NCBI RefSeq assembly: GCF_028502605.1
Contig: NC_079237.1
Location: 2,976,001 to 3,040,000, forward strand
Origin: Trichoderma breve
Lineage: Eukaryota > Ascomycota > Sordariomycetes > Hypocreales > Hypocreaceae
DNA: 64,000 bases
Reading direction: 5' to 3'
How positions within the stretch are numbered: position 1 is the first letter of the stretch; the number at the start of each line of letters is the position of its first letter. Shown here in pieces: positions 23,151 to 33,864 of the stretch. Both the position numbers and the translations under genes were made by a program. The notes below the pieces were generated by a model. It worked only from the letters and a program-made list of their open reading frames with translations. It was not told where the DNA came from and ran no database searches.

Positions 23151-23171
23151 CAGGAACAGGAACAGGAACAG
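23151..23171. repeat. (CAGGAA)3 microsatellite
   Basis: Three perfect copies of the 6-base unit plus CAG. Confidence 0.85.
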
Positions 23172-25248
23172 AGCGTGTCCGATCCCGCCCTTGCGTCGCG
23201 TCTGTGTTTTTTTATGGACGTGTTGGACGGTTAGGTTACATTTTCGTGAGTGTTTGGCATAGGAGTTATTTACAGAATTTGATAGGTGGCGTTTATTTAT
23301 TTGTTTTCAAGGTTTGTTTGGGTTTGTCTTTTCATTACACGGTTTAGTAATGTTGTTGACGGAGACGCGGCTATGATTGCTATGAATAGCAGCAGCATGT
23401 TCCATGGAGCGCGGATCCAATTGACGAGGTCCAATCCCTGGACGGATCAATTTAGAAAGAAAATAAAGACGGCACGGCAGCGAGAAATGGCACGCATAAG
23501 CACCCGTGGAACCCCCTCTGGGGGAGCAGGAGGTGCATTGACAGGGCGAGACAGCATGAAAGCGGCTTGAAACTCGCGGGCTGTGAGGGTGAAACTACAG
23601 GGGTGGTTTTGTCTTTGGCGACTTTTTTTTAGGTGAGGCGGTACTCTGGATTAGGCGCCCGGGTCGTCCGAAGGGGTCAATAGGTTTGAAGGTCGCTTTG
23701 TATTGAAATGGAGTTGTTTTGGTATGAGCATTGCGAGACGCTGTGCTTGGGGGGTTTCATATGCGACGATGCAGGATGAAGATGAGGATGAGTTTTCGTA
23801 TGAGACGCTGTATTCAATTCGATGCGTGAATGCACGGCTGTTTTGTTGCTCACGAGGCTGCCTGCTTGTCATCCGCATTGCGTCACACAGGCCGCTAGCA
23901 CCAATGCCAAAGGTACCGCGGGAGGAGGTATTGAGTACCGACTCGTCGGGGGTCTGCCGCAACGGAAGGGACTTATGCTTCCCCGCTAAGCAGATGAATA
24001 TTTCCACTATAAACCCATACAAGACACTATCTGATGCATTGAACACGCCAAGTATCTCCCTGCTGCGTGCACATGCTTCGCCCGGGTCCCCAGTACCTCC
24101 CTCCAGACAATGCCCGCTCTTCTCCATGACCTGACATTCCAGATTCCACAACCTGCACCTGCGGCCCCACAGATTTGCCTCTTCAAACCCAGCCTCTCGT
24201 CGTTGCGTTTCTCTTCGATCCCGGCCTAGCTTCAGCTCCTCCAGTGGCCCTTTGCCCAGCTGGGACACATTTCTGCTGTTCTATCCTCTTCTCGTCTCGT
24301 CCTTCTACCTGTAGCCTGGGGGATCGTACCAGGGAAAACGAACATCCAATCCTCAGCATTCTTTTTGTCTTTTGTCGTGCTTCTTTTTTCTTCTTCCTTT
24401 TTGGATCTCTACTTGACGCAATCTCCTTTGTCTAAACACAATTTCCCCTTTCCGGCATTCTCCTTCATTTGTTTCTGGTCCCTTTTTTCTTCCCAATCTT
24501 TCCTTCGTACCTACGCCCGTCTCTCCCACATCGTCATCCATCTCCTCAATTCCCTCACGGGTTCTCACTTTAGCGGTTCTGGGTTCTGGGCCCCTGCGGG
24601 AGCCAAGCGCCAGTTGGGCTGTTTAGCTGTGCCACTCGCTGCTCGCTGCCGCTCTAGTCCCTGCTAGCTGCTGTTGGGCTCTACCAGCAGCCTCCAGTCG
24701 TGTGTACACTTGCCCGCTAGCACGAGTAATCCGCTACAGTACAGCCTGGCTGCGTTATCTCCCGAGTCGTTCGCCTCTCTCTCTCCCTCTGTGGCGAGGC
24801 ACCACCGTCCGTGTCCGCCCAAACGCAATCTTTCCATCAACCCTCCACTACTTTATTTTCGCCCTCTGGCAGCGGCTGCTCCGGAACGGTCCGATCGAGA
24901 GAACTTCTTTTTTCTTTTTCTTTTTTCTTTCCTTGCTGGAATCGTACGAGCGACGACTCGAGACTTTTTGGTTGCTGCGTCTACGAACATCGACATTCCG
25001 CGGAATCGCTCGCCTGCGCACTCGACTGCAGATCCGGCTTTGGAGCAGCATCATCCCCCGCAGCCTCCTCACCACACGCCCGTCGACAACTCGCAGCGCC
25101 GCGACCGTCGCGGCGGAGACGCCGTCTCGTCCTTTGGCTCCTCGGAGTCTCTCTTTTTTTTTTCTTCTCTTTCGCTGCGAGCGAATGCTAGATTCTTGCT
25201 TTGTTCCATCGCTTCGGCTGGCACTTGATTAAAAAGCACTCCATCACA

Positions 25249-26897
25249 ATGACGACGTCACCATCTTCGGCCCTGACGGGAGTCATCATCGGCCTGGCGT
25301 CTTCCTTTGGCTCCATCGTCCTCATCTTCCTCGTCATCTTCATCTTCTGGGCCTCCGGATGCGCTGGCTCCGGCCGAATCATCCTCGATCGCATCGGCCG
25401 ACCCGGTGAATACGATGACGAACAGGCGTTTGCGAGGGAAGAGGCCGAGGCCTTGGAGAACATGGACGACATGTCCAGGACGGAATACCTGAGAGCCAAA
25501 GGTACACCGAGCCATCTGCGCAACATAGCCAACATACTGACAGTGGAATTGTAGCATTCGTCACTGCGAACCCTCCAGAGTCTGCGCAAACCGATATTTC
25601 GCTCTCACAATATCTTGCTATCCAGGAAAAGGGCGTGTCCGCCTGGGAGTTTGAGCCCGAGCTGGAAATTGCAAATTGCTTCGTCCAGGCCCGAACCGAG
25701 ATTGAATTCTTCGATTCCGAGTGCACCGTCATGAGCAACCTGCCCGTGCCCAAGCAAAACGACGTCTACTACTGGGAGGCCAAGGTCTACGAAAAGCCCG
25801 AGAACACGCTTGTTGCTATTGGTATGGCCACCAAGCCATACCCTCTCTTTAGACTGCCTGGTGAGTTTTCCTCTCTGTTCTAATTATGGCGCTGCCTTGC
25901 GACCCGGTTCTAACAGCGCACGATAGGCTTCCACAAGTACTCCGTTGCCTACCATTCAAACGGCTCACGACACTACAACCAACCATTCAGCCGAACCCCG
26001 TATGGCCCCCAGATTGTCACTGGTGATGTTATCGGTGTTGGCTACAGACCTCGAACGGGCGTCATCTTCTTCACACGGAACGGCAAGAAGCTCGAGGAAG
26101 TGGTTCATGGCTTAAAGTCTCAAAACTTCTTCCCGGCTATCGGGGCCAACGGGCCCGCGACAGTTCACGTCAACTTTGGTCAGTCTGGTTTCGTCTTTAT
26201 TGAGGCAAATGTCAAGAAATGGGGCCTGGCCCCGGTCACTGGCAGCCTGGCTCCCCCGCCCCCGTATGGCTCTGAGCAAGGCAGCATCCTTCTGGAAACC
26301 GGTACCAAGGATGGCTTTACCTCTGCGCAAGGGCGGGCTCATCGACACTCTGTCAGCGGCACGCCATACAGCGTTAGAGTTGGCGAGAATGATCTCAACG
26401 TACAGCACGGACGATCACGCAGCGGAAATTTCAGGGTTCTCCCTCCCACCAGCCCTGGTCCTGTCAGGAGTCCAACCGACATCTCGCTTGCCCAGCTCGT
26501 ACCATCCGATGAAGGTGGTGAGGCTAGCAGCAGCACACACCCTGCACACGAACAGCATTTCGACGGCAACCCGCTTCAGCTCCACCTCGAAGACGCCACC
26601 AACCCGCCGCCCGATTATTCAAGTCCAACCTATACCCAGAATCGCAACCGCCGATACAGCACGGACAGCGAGGATGAAAACGCTCCTCTCATCCATGTTG
26701 TGACTCGCAGCAGGGGTGAATCTTCGGCAACAATCCGGCCTGCAGGACATGGCCAACCCGCCCCGCCCCAAGATCCTGTCCCGAGTTACAGCGACGCGAT
26801 ACAACAGGGAGCGAGCCCAATTCGACGTGAACGAAGCAACAGCTCTGAGTCTGAAGCCTCAGTCCAAAGTTCGGAGAGCGGGTCCTCATCTAGCTGA
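25249..26897 (+). CDS. Endosomal SPRY-domain ubiquitin-ligase adaptor, Ssh4/Ear1-like
   Basis: Three exons: 25249-25501, 25555-25860 and 25927-26897, giving 509 residues. Intron 1 has GTACAC and a CTGAC branch; intron 2 starts GTGAGT. Both joins keep phase. The product has an N-terminal transmembrane helix (about residues 8-32), a membrane-proximal acidic segment, then a SPRY domain (about 100-265) with typical strands (VYYWEAKVYE, GDVIGVGYRPRTGVIFFTRNG). The disordered tail carries two PPxY motifs, PPPY at 297-300 and PPDY at 414-417. In yeast, Ssh4 and Ear1 share this layout and bring the Nedd4-type ligase Rsp5 to endosomal or vacuolar membrane cargo; the same role is inferred here. Without splicing the frame stops in intron 1, which supports the model. 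Confidence 0.9.
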
Positions 26898-28545
26898 AAT
26901 AGGCTGTTAAGAGACAGCCTACGCAACCCACTTGGCAAACGAATTCACGAAAGCACACCGAACGTCTAGACCCTGCAGAAGAGTCATCAAATCGACCCGG
27001 TTCACCAATTTACATCATAAGCACGGAGTCAAGGGTTGAACTGAACATATGGAGCCAAGCTACTCAACAGTGGCACTTTCTACACACACAAACGCATGCC
27101 ATCACACTCACAAACACACACTTTTTGCACACTGTTACATATCTCGCACGGGCGCCTTGGAGTTTGAATAGCATTGGGATCTACCGTCACGACGGATACA
27201 CATCGTTTGGGGCTTTTTTTTTTTTTTGTCTTGATTGTTTTTTTATATTTGTTAGCAGCCCTCAACCTCTCTCCGCACCTTAGAACAGGTCCGCCCTTTT
27301 ATATATATATCTTTCTGCTATGGACGGAAACACCTTTTTCCATGGAATTTCCTGGGAGGAAACTATGAAACATGATACCACCTCTTGAAGGCCCTGGCGA
27401 AAACTGCGACTATTTGAATTTTCCTTTTGTTCCTCTGTCTTGCTGTTTTCTGCCTTTTTTTCTCTTTTTTTGATTAAAACTGTGGAGGAGGAGGCGGAAG
27501 ACTGGAAGGACTTGTTTTAGTGCTTTCAGGTGGCATGAGGTGTAGATAGTTGGTTTAAATAGTAAAAAGGGCTTCAATTTGGCATTGTTTTGTTCGGTTT
27601 GTGTACTTAGGTGATTTGTGTGATCTGTGGTAATTGTGACGTGCGGGCTGCATTCTCGAGGATTGGCGTTGATCGTTTGCGGTGATCCTAGCTAATATTA
27701 AGCTTCAATGTTAGTGCCATCTACTAGGATCGTTGTGTGTGTTTTGAATCCACTGCTTAGCATGTGAGTTCACTTGTGATCGACTATATGTCCATACAAG
27801 TAGCGAAGCTGCATCAAAATTTGCATGGGGAAAATATTACACACTACTTCATCCCTCTGTAGCTTCAAGGAGAGAGGGATTAGATAACTCTAATCACTTC
27901 TTTGCATATTTATCTATGTCGTTGGAAAGACAGGCGTTTATTCGAAGCATTGAAGTGTCAAGACTGGTATTTCTTTAAGCTCTATGGGCAATATTCAAAT
28001 ACTGAGAAAGATTTAGAAGTCATACCTGGTTATACACCGACAACCATGTGTCAAGGCCAGAGTGATCAAGTGGAATAACGCGAGCAACCCTCGAAACCGC
28101 TATATTTCGACTTCTGGCATAGTGAGTACTTATGTAACACCGTAGGCAACTCTAGTCTTAAGAGCCATCTAATGGCCTTCAAGAAGGGATCACGCGAGTA
28201 TGCCGTCCGCTACTAAGATTTCAGATACATCAGACACACACTACAAAAATGTGTATAGATGACCCCATGACCCCATCCGGCCTACCTGAAACACTTCTGA
28301 CTTGGCTCCAGTCGAGCTGTGTATGGTCGATATATACCTAAAGTAGTGTAACCTGCATGTGGGTTGACGTCTGGCTGCAGGAATAACTGCCTAGCCCCTC
28401 TCTATTCTCCGGGCTCAGATGCCCTCATAAGTACAGGTATTGTTCTGCTTCAGCAATATGTTCTACACTTACTTATACGGGGCTTGAACACGCCCTGAGA
28501 GCTTCACAGTGTCTTCTATCTCTTGCCAAAGTCGTCCCTGTAGAC
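26898..28545. other. Intergenic boundary between core DNA and the accessory island
   Basis: The first part is 3' flank of the SPRY gene, with T runs and CA repeats. From about 27540 the sequence becomes visibly A/T-rich. At about 28077-28217 a short plus-strand frame (PLYFDFWHSEYLCNTVGN and on) has a protein-like composition and may be a gene relic, but no start, splice partner or known family was found. Confidence 0.4.
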
Positions 28546-30081
28546 ATGGCGGACCCGAAGAGTTATACAGTAGGCTGGATCTGTGCTTTAAGCACGGAGT
28601 TTGTGGCCGCAAAAAGCCTTTTGGATGAGCAACATGAGCAACTCACGAATGTTGGCAAAGGAGATAATAACAACTATACACTGGGGAAAATTGCAAACCA
28701 TAACGTCGTTTTAGCTATCTTACCCGATGGACAGAATGGAACAAGAGCCGCAACAATCTTTGCTGCGACAATGTTATGCACATTCCCCAATATGAAAATT
28801 CGCTTGATGGTTGGCATTGGGGGTGGTGCGCCTAGCAAGAACCACGACATTCGGCTGGGTGACGTTGTGGTGAGCTTACCTTCAAGTTGTGATAGAAGAG
28901 GTGGCGTGCTACGATATGATTATGAGAAAACAATCCAGAATCAAGCACTCCAGATCACAGGGTCTCTCAACCAGCCTCCCAGTGTCTTACGTTCAGCCGC
29001 GAGCAACCTCCTGGCGGACTATACGGCGAGTGGTCATAAAATTAAAGAGACTATCGAGAGTATCATAGAACGAAACCCTCAGCTTCGGAAGAAATACCAG
29101 CGACCGCTCCTTGGCAGCGACATATTATACCAATCTACATTTATCCATCCAGCAGATAGTGAAATGCCCTGCTCAGAGCTTTGTGGAGATGACCCATCAC
29201 GTATAGTCAGGAGAGAGCCCCGGGATGATGACCACGACAATCCTGCCATTCACTACGGCCTAATTGTATCAGCAAACCAGGCAATGAAAGACGCCCAGGT
29301 TAGGGACAAGCTTGCAGAAGAAAGAGATGTGCTGTGTTTTGAAATGGAAGCCGCAGGGTTGATGAATGTATTCCCTTGCTTGGTGATCCGAGGCATATGC
29401 GATTATTCAGATACTCATAAGAACAAGGAATGGCAGGGATATGCAGCAATGACCGCAGCTGTGTATGCAAAAGATCTTTTGTTACGAGTACCAGTCGAAG
29501 AGATTGAAGCTACACAACCGATCAAAGGAGGTATTGGTTCTGTGTCGAGGACTGGATCAGGAGAAACAGCTTCCGGAGGACCAGGAGCAACGGGCTGTTT
29601 TCTGCCTATCCCGCCCATGGTATGTGTGCTACATGTTATTGAAGTGGAAATTGAACTGATTCTAATGTCGGCGTAGAATAATTTAGTGGGATATCTGAGC
29701 AGAGGTTCTGTCGACGCGTGTATCGCAAGGGACCGGGAGCAATTCATTTCCAAAACAAGGGAACTGATTCAAAATATCATCAATGCCAATATACCTGGGG
29801 GTATCTGGTACAATCGTGATGAGGTGGCGGATCTGTCTCGCCAATGGAGGAAGTATTTCCGTTTGCACAGGACGATTCCGTCTGAAGAGGAGTTGAGTGG
29901 CTCTCCGTCTCCTCAGACGACGCGATCGTATCTGGTACGTATGGTATCTGACACTTGTCTTGGCGGGGATGGAATTTCTGCCCAGACGGCAGACTTGTAT
30001 GATGTTATTGCTGTCATGGACTACGTTGATGGTTGGCAAAATGTTGATATCCAAGAGGAAGAGGATTATGAATGGATTTAG
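28546..30081 (+). CDS. PNP (nucleoside phosphorylase-like) domain protein of the fungal NLR type, with an unrecognised C-terminal module
   Basis: Two exons, 28546-29619 and 29677-30081, phase 0, giving 492 residues. The intron (GTATGT donor, CTAAT branch, GCGTAG acceptor) is 57 bases; if retained, translation stops at 29676. The PNP_UDP fold covers residues 6-315: opening YTVGWICALSTEFVAA, Gly-rich VGIGGGAP (89-96), IRLGDVVVS, the ribose-contact segment CFEMEAAGLMN (264-274) and the base-site IRGICDYSD (281-289). In fungal NLRs this domain normally precedes NACHT or NB-ARC. Here, after a Gly/Ser linker, only about 135 residues follow (NNLVGYLSRG to EDYEWI) without a P-loop. That tail is Trp/Tyr-rich and acidic and I cannot assign it. 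It converges with the BTB gene, 286 bases apart. Confidence 0.85.
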
Positions 30082-30367
30082 GACAGGTAATGGGCTAATA
30101 TTGAAGCTCAACCCTGAAAGTTTTTTGTTCCTCTACTAGAGTTTATTACATGTTACGTATGTAGTCATTTAACCCAAAGGATGGAAATATAGCCGTTGAT
30201 TGAACTAGTTCTCGCAGCTTATTACATTAGTGAATTGCTTTGAAGTAAAACGTACATATTCATGATTATATGCATCGTATGTATGCATCATTAAAGACAT
30301 CATTACTCCGGAGAAACAGTCGCTCATCTTCCATGTCCAGCAAAATACCAACATGATGAGCCATACA

Positions 30368-32018
30368 TCACTCTTTTTGGACATAGTCATATAGATCTAG
30401 ACCATTGAATGTTTTAAATAGCTCCTCAATGATTGGGCTCGTTTTAGCAGCAAGACTGCAGCGGGGAGGAGGTGATTTAGTTTTGTCTTCAGGATCGGAC
30501 GAAGCGGGTTTGCCAAAGAGACCACCCGATGGAAACGATGAAATAGGTTTACCAAAGAGACTCCCCGATGAAGCATTTGTGCCAAATCCCCCAGAAGCAG
30601 CGGTTGTGGCATTGCCGAAAAGACCCCCAGAGGGAGCTGTAGTAGCGTTGCCAAAGAGGCCACCAGTTGGAGTAGGAGTGGCCTTGTTGCCGAATAAAGT
30701 TGAGCCTCCAGAGGGAGTGGCATTGGTACTGTTGCCAAATAAACTTGAACCCCCAGTCGGGGTGGCATTGGCATTGGCATTATTACCAAATGGACTTGAA
30801 CTTCCAGTCGGAGCGGAAGTGGTATTGCCAAACAGACCTCCAGATGAAGTAGTAGGGAAACCAAACCTTGGAGCGGTGGCGGCGTGAGGAGGGAAAGGGT
30901 TCTTTGTGCTTGTGGATGCCGTGCCATCAGAATCATTGCTGGACTGTCCCGGTGTAGGTTTCTCAGACGTCTTCGCAGATTCCTTTGGGGAAGCAGAACT
31001 CTCCGGGCAGTTCGTTTCCCACGTTGGCTCCTTGATTTCGCGGATGGCTTGTTCCAGGGCCAACAGGCTGTGGCCTGGGTACGGGCTGGTTGGGATCGGA
31101 TCCATGAGGCCCATCTTGGACATGGCCTTGAGGAGAGCGCCCAAATGTATGGAGGAGCATTCGAACGAGCACATTTGATCCTCGCACAGGCGCTGCCTCA
31201 ATTTCAAAAATTCAGCTACAACAGTCTCAATCGCATACTCTCGTGAGTCGTTGAGCGCGTCTAGAACCACAGGTCAGCTAATGTCCACTACGGTGTCGTA
31301 GCATCATGAATTTTTTCTCTTAAATACCTATGATATCTTGTTTGATTGGTAGGCCAAGCGAATCAATAGGCCCAGTGGCCCCCCATATAATCGTCTTTGT
31401 CAATAGCTGGAAGTTAAAGATCTCTGAAAACACCAAGCATACGACAAGCCTGAGCATAAAGTCTCTTTCTCCCTTCCTCGGAATAACGATAAATATGGAG
31501 CTCAACCACGTCTGCGAGAAGAAGGCGACAACCTCGTGGCATTGGTAGTAATCGACCAAAACGGCCATCTTGGCAAGCAGCTCGAGGTCAATATATCGCG
31601 GAACCTTTGAGGTCCGCCCATGGATGATGTTCATCAAAAGCAGCAGCGCCTTCTCGTCCCAGTCATTGGCGTTGATGACATACGAATAGCTAAACTCGGG
31701 CGTGGCCTCCTTGGACTCCTTCCAATTATTGGCGGTCAATTTCTGGAAATACTTGGATGCTAATGTGAGATGCTTCGACGAGAGGCGCATTTGTACTGTC
31801 GGTTTGCTGTCTGCATCTTTGGGCTTGCTGCCTTCTTCTTTCGGCTTGTTGTCTAAATCCTGCGCCTTGCCTGCTGTTTTATCGTCTGGAGTTGAGTCGG
31901 ATGCTTTCTGTTTTGCTTGTGGTCCTGATGATGGAAGAACTGCAAATGGCGCATTTGCATTCTGGAGGATGAGAAGCGTATCCCCACTGGGGTCGATTTC
32001 GTAAAAGGTCAAACCCAT
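30368..32018 (-). CDS. BTB/POZ-like protein fused to nucleoporin-type GLFG repeats
   Basis: Two exons on the minus strand, 32018-31328 and 31260-30368, giving 527 residues. The intron (GTATTT, GCTGAC branch, TTCTAG) joins in phase to GAC. Residues 75-180 resemble the fungal BTB family (MRLSSKHLTLASKYFQKL, then VINANDWDEKALLLLMNIIHG, then LAVLVDYYQC-like helix). The usual C-terminal companion region follows (DSLGLPIKQDII through CSFECSSIHLGAL, about 219-310). A Ser/Pro/Thr linker leads into residues 371-481 with eight LFG/PFG-type repeats (four GGLFG, three xLFG, one PFG) plus GGFG, spaced by Thr/Ser/Asn, as in FG nucleoporins. The tail ends SPIIEELFKTFNGLDLYDYV. The BTB part suggests protein-protein contacts; the repeats suggest nuclear-pore or condensate contacts (inference). 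Confidence 0.82.
30509..30841 (-). repeat. GLFG-type repeat array within the BTB-like gene
   Basis: The minus strand encodes repeated GGLFGN, SSLFGN, STLFGN, GSLFGK and similar units separated by 8-15 residues of Thr, Ser, Pro, Ala and Asn. Confidence 0.85.
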
Positions 32019-32835
32019 TGTACTGGCTCAAAATGACGGCTATGTAACGGCAGGGAATAGTTTAGAATGACATCAAATGTAGCCTCGAAAAGCAGACATG
32101 GCAGCCTTATAAGCGCTGCGTTGAATTAGTTGTATGATGGATGGCTCGATTTGGCTACACGGGCGCTAAATACGCGACCCCAATAAGAATGAACCTGAAC
32201 ATGCAGGAGCTGAAATCTATTGCTTCATTTTGATTAACTGGCTGTGACAAACCAATTGTATGGGGGCTATGCAGAAGTGAATGACAGGGGTGAACCAACA
32301 GATAAAGGCAGAAGGGAGGGGTTGTCAAGCGAAGGAGTGTGCGGCTGAACTCCATACCATCCGATCTGATGGTTGCAAAGAGTATCCAAAAGTGTGACCC
32401 GACAGAGTGGGATCATGAAAACGTGGGAAACGGGTCTGCATGGGTCTCACCTCATCGGATCCAACCTCTCTAACATCGGACGCTTATACGCTTTGTGGAG
32501 TGTGAATAATTGATTCAATTTATGGACATAAATTGACATCTGCGGGGATCATCAAAAGAAGTGCACAATACCTATCTATGGCTATCATAGGATCAAATCC
32601 ATGTGACCATCAAAGAGGTGTGCTGAATTGAATAGCGTCTTCCCAGCAGCCACCCAGCTCTATGCAGTTCTGGTAATTGTTAAGACATTCAAGTAAAGGG
32701 AACAAACTGCCCAAATTCATCATTATCATAACCTTATTATCTAGATGCAGTTCGTCCAGCAGATAGAGCAGATCTGCTATATATAAATATTATCAAAAGC
32801 CCCGTAACGCCAATGCCATGCGAACAAGATGCAGT
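32019..32835. other. Upstream region of the BTB-like gene, A/T-rich, no gene seen
   Basis: This lies between two minus-strand genes and should hold the promoter of the BTB-like gene and the 3' end of the orphan gene. Only short random frames are present. Confidence 0.45.
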
Positions 32836-33864
32836 TTATCCCACCACCTCAAAATCAAACCCCAGTTCGTCAACAATAGCTTCAAACTCAACCTCTTCCT
32901 CTCCAAGCTCCTTCTTCTCTTCCTTGGGTGTTTCCGCTGACAGGAACGGTTCTGCATTCCCTTCCACAGCCCTCTCCACCAACTCTGGCCAATAGTCGAA
33001 CCCATCACGCACTGTAAAGCCGGCCTTGGAGCCTAGGAACAGGCGCCCGAGCTTCGCCCTCGTGCCCTCAACCTTCTCAAGCCGCACCAGTCGATATCCG
33101 AGGAAGACAATGGTCTCTTCTTCATAGTATGCCGAGTAGCCCTTTTCTCGGAGGACTTGGAAACGGCCTCCAGCACCGATGTTGACGTTCAAGGTAGGTT
33201 CTGGAATGGGCACCTTGACTTCAGCGCCGACACCTGACAAGCGACCGGTTGAATCATTAATTTCCATATTTGTCAGGGTGACGATGTCGGTGATAAAGTA
33301 ACCTTGGTCGTGGTTACTCCGCAGCAACTCGAATAGCTCTTCGAAATATTCCTTGTTCTTGAGAAGCTCCTTGAACTTCTCGCCCGGCGAATCCATGTGC
33401 CATATCCTCGCTACCGTGGCCATCTTCTCGCTATTGTCCTCCTTGGCCCGGTCCACAAACGCCTCGAGAATCTCGTTGAGCGACGCCGATACGCCGGCAT
33501 CTTTGATGCGACGGGTCCAGAACTTGACATTGCGCACCTGGATGGGCTTCGGGTCGAGATCCGATACAATGTCTCGGGGCAGCTTTGCGCCCGTTCGGTA
33601 GGGGATATGGCGTTCGGTGGGAAGGTCTGGGTATTTGACGACGCTGCCGATCAGCTTGTCGCGATACACGCCGGCATCGAGGCGTGGCTGGATGAGCCAG
33701 AGAGGTTTCGTCTCGTGAGCGTGGGGCATCGTGTCTGCGGCAAGTTTGGTGTTGCTGTTGGTGGTGTTACAGCTGCTGTTGCTGATATGACGGTGTGTAT
33801 GTGAGCCGACTGAAGGCAGATGGCGGTTGTGAGACTGCGGATTTATAACAACAGCCGTGGACAT
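32836..33864 (-). CDS. Orphan 342-residue protein next to the NLR; function unknown
   Basis: A single-exon frame. Residues 1-45 are Ser/Asn/His/Thr-rich with no acidic residue until Asp44, compatible with a mitochondrial presequence or simply extra sequence before a second ATG at 33729 (Met46); both ATGs have A at -3. The middle (residues 55-260) looks folded: LWLIQPRLDAGVYRDKLIG, a helical part around 115-185 (DNSEKMATVARIWHMD, EKFKELLKNKEYFEELFELL), then alternating strands (GYFITDIVTLTNMEI, VGAEVKVPIPEPTLNVNIG, EETIVFLGYRLVRLE). The C-terminus (310-342) is very acidic. The order helix, YFxTD strand, glycine-rich strands, YRLVRL strand recalls families with membrane-active folds such as fungal gasdermin-like proteins, but the match is too weak for a call. 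It is divergent from the NLR. Confidence 0.72.
   Translation of the reverse strand: MSTAVVINPQSHNRHLPSVGSHTHRHISNSSCNTTNSNTKLAADTMPHAHETKPLWLIQPRLDAGVYRDKLIGSVVKYPDLPTERHIPYRTGAKLPRDIVSDLDPKPIQVRNVKFWTRRIKDAGVSASLNEILEAFVDRAKEDNSEKMATVARIWHMDSPGEKFKELLKNKEYFEELFELLRSNHDQGYFITDIVTLTNMEINDSTGRLSGVGAEVKVPIPEPTLNVNIGAGGRFQVLREKGYSAYYEEETIVFLGYRLVRLEKVEGTRAKLGRLFLGSKAGFTVRDGFDYWPELVERAVEGNAEPFLSAETPKEEKKELGEEEVEFEAIVDELGFDFEVVG

Larger units (their letters stand above)
22482..25248. other. Intergenic region; right half is a C/T-rich leader
   Basis: Nothing supports a gene here. The 3' flank carries an 18-bp direct repeat (22987-23045) and a (CAGGAA)n tract. From about 24170 the plus strand is rich in C and T up to the ATG at 25249, suggesting a long leader for the SPRY gene. 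Frames of 120-205 codons in this stretch follow the C/T bias and look non-coding. Confidence 0.45.

Noticed and set aside
26898..28545. Transposon or RIP-mutated element at the island border
   Set aside because: A/T-rich, but no terminal repeats, target duplication or transposase frame could be seen.
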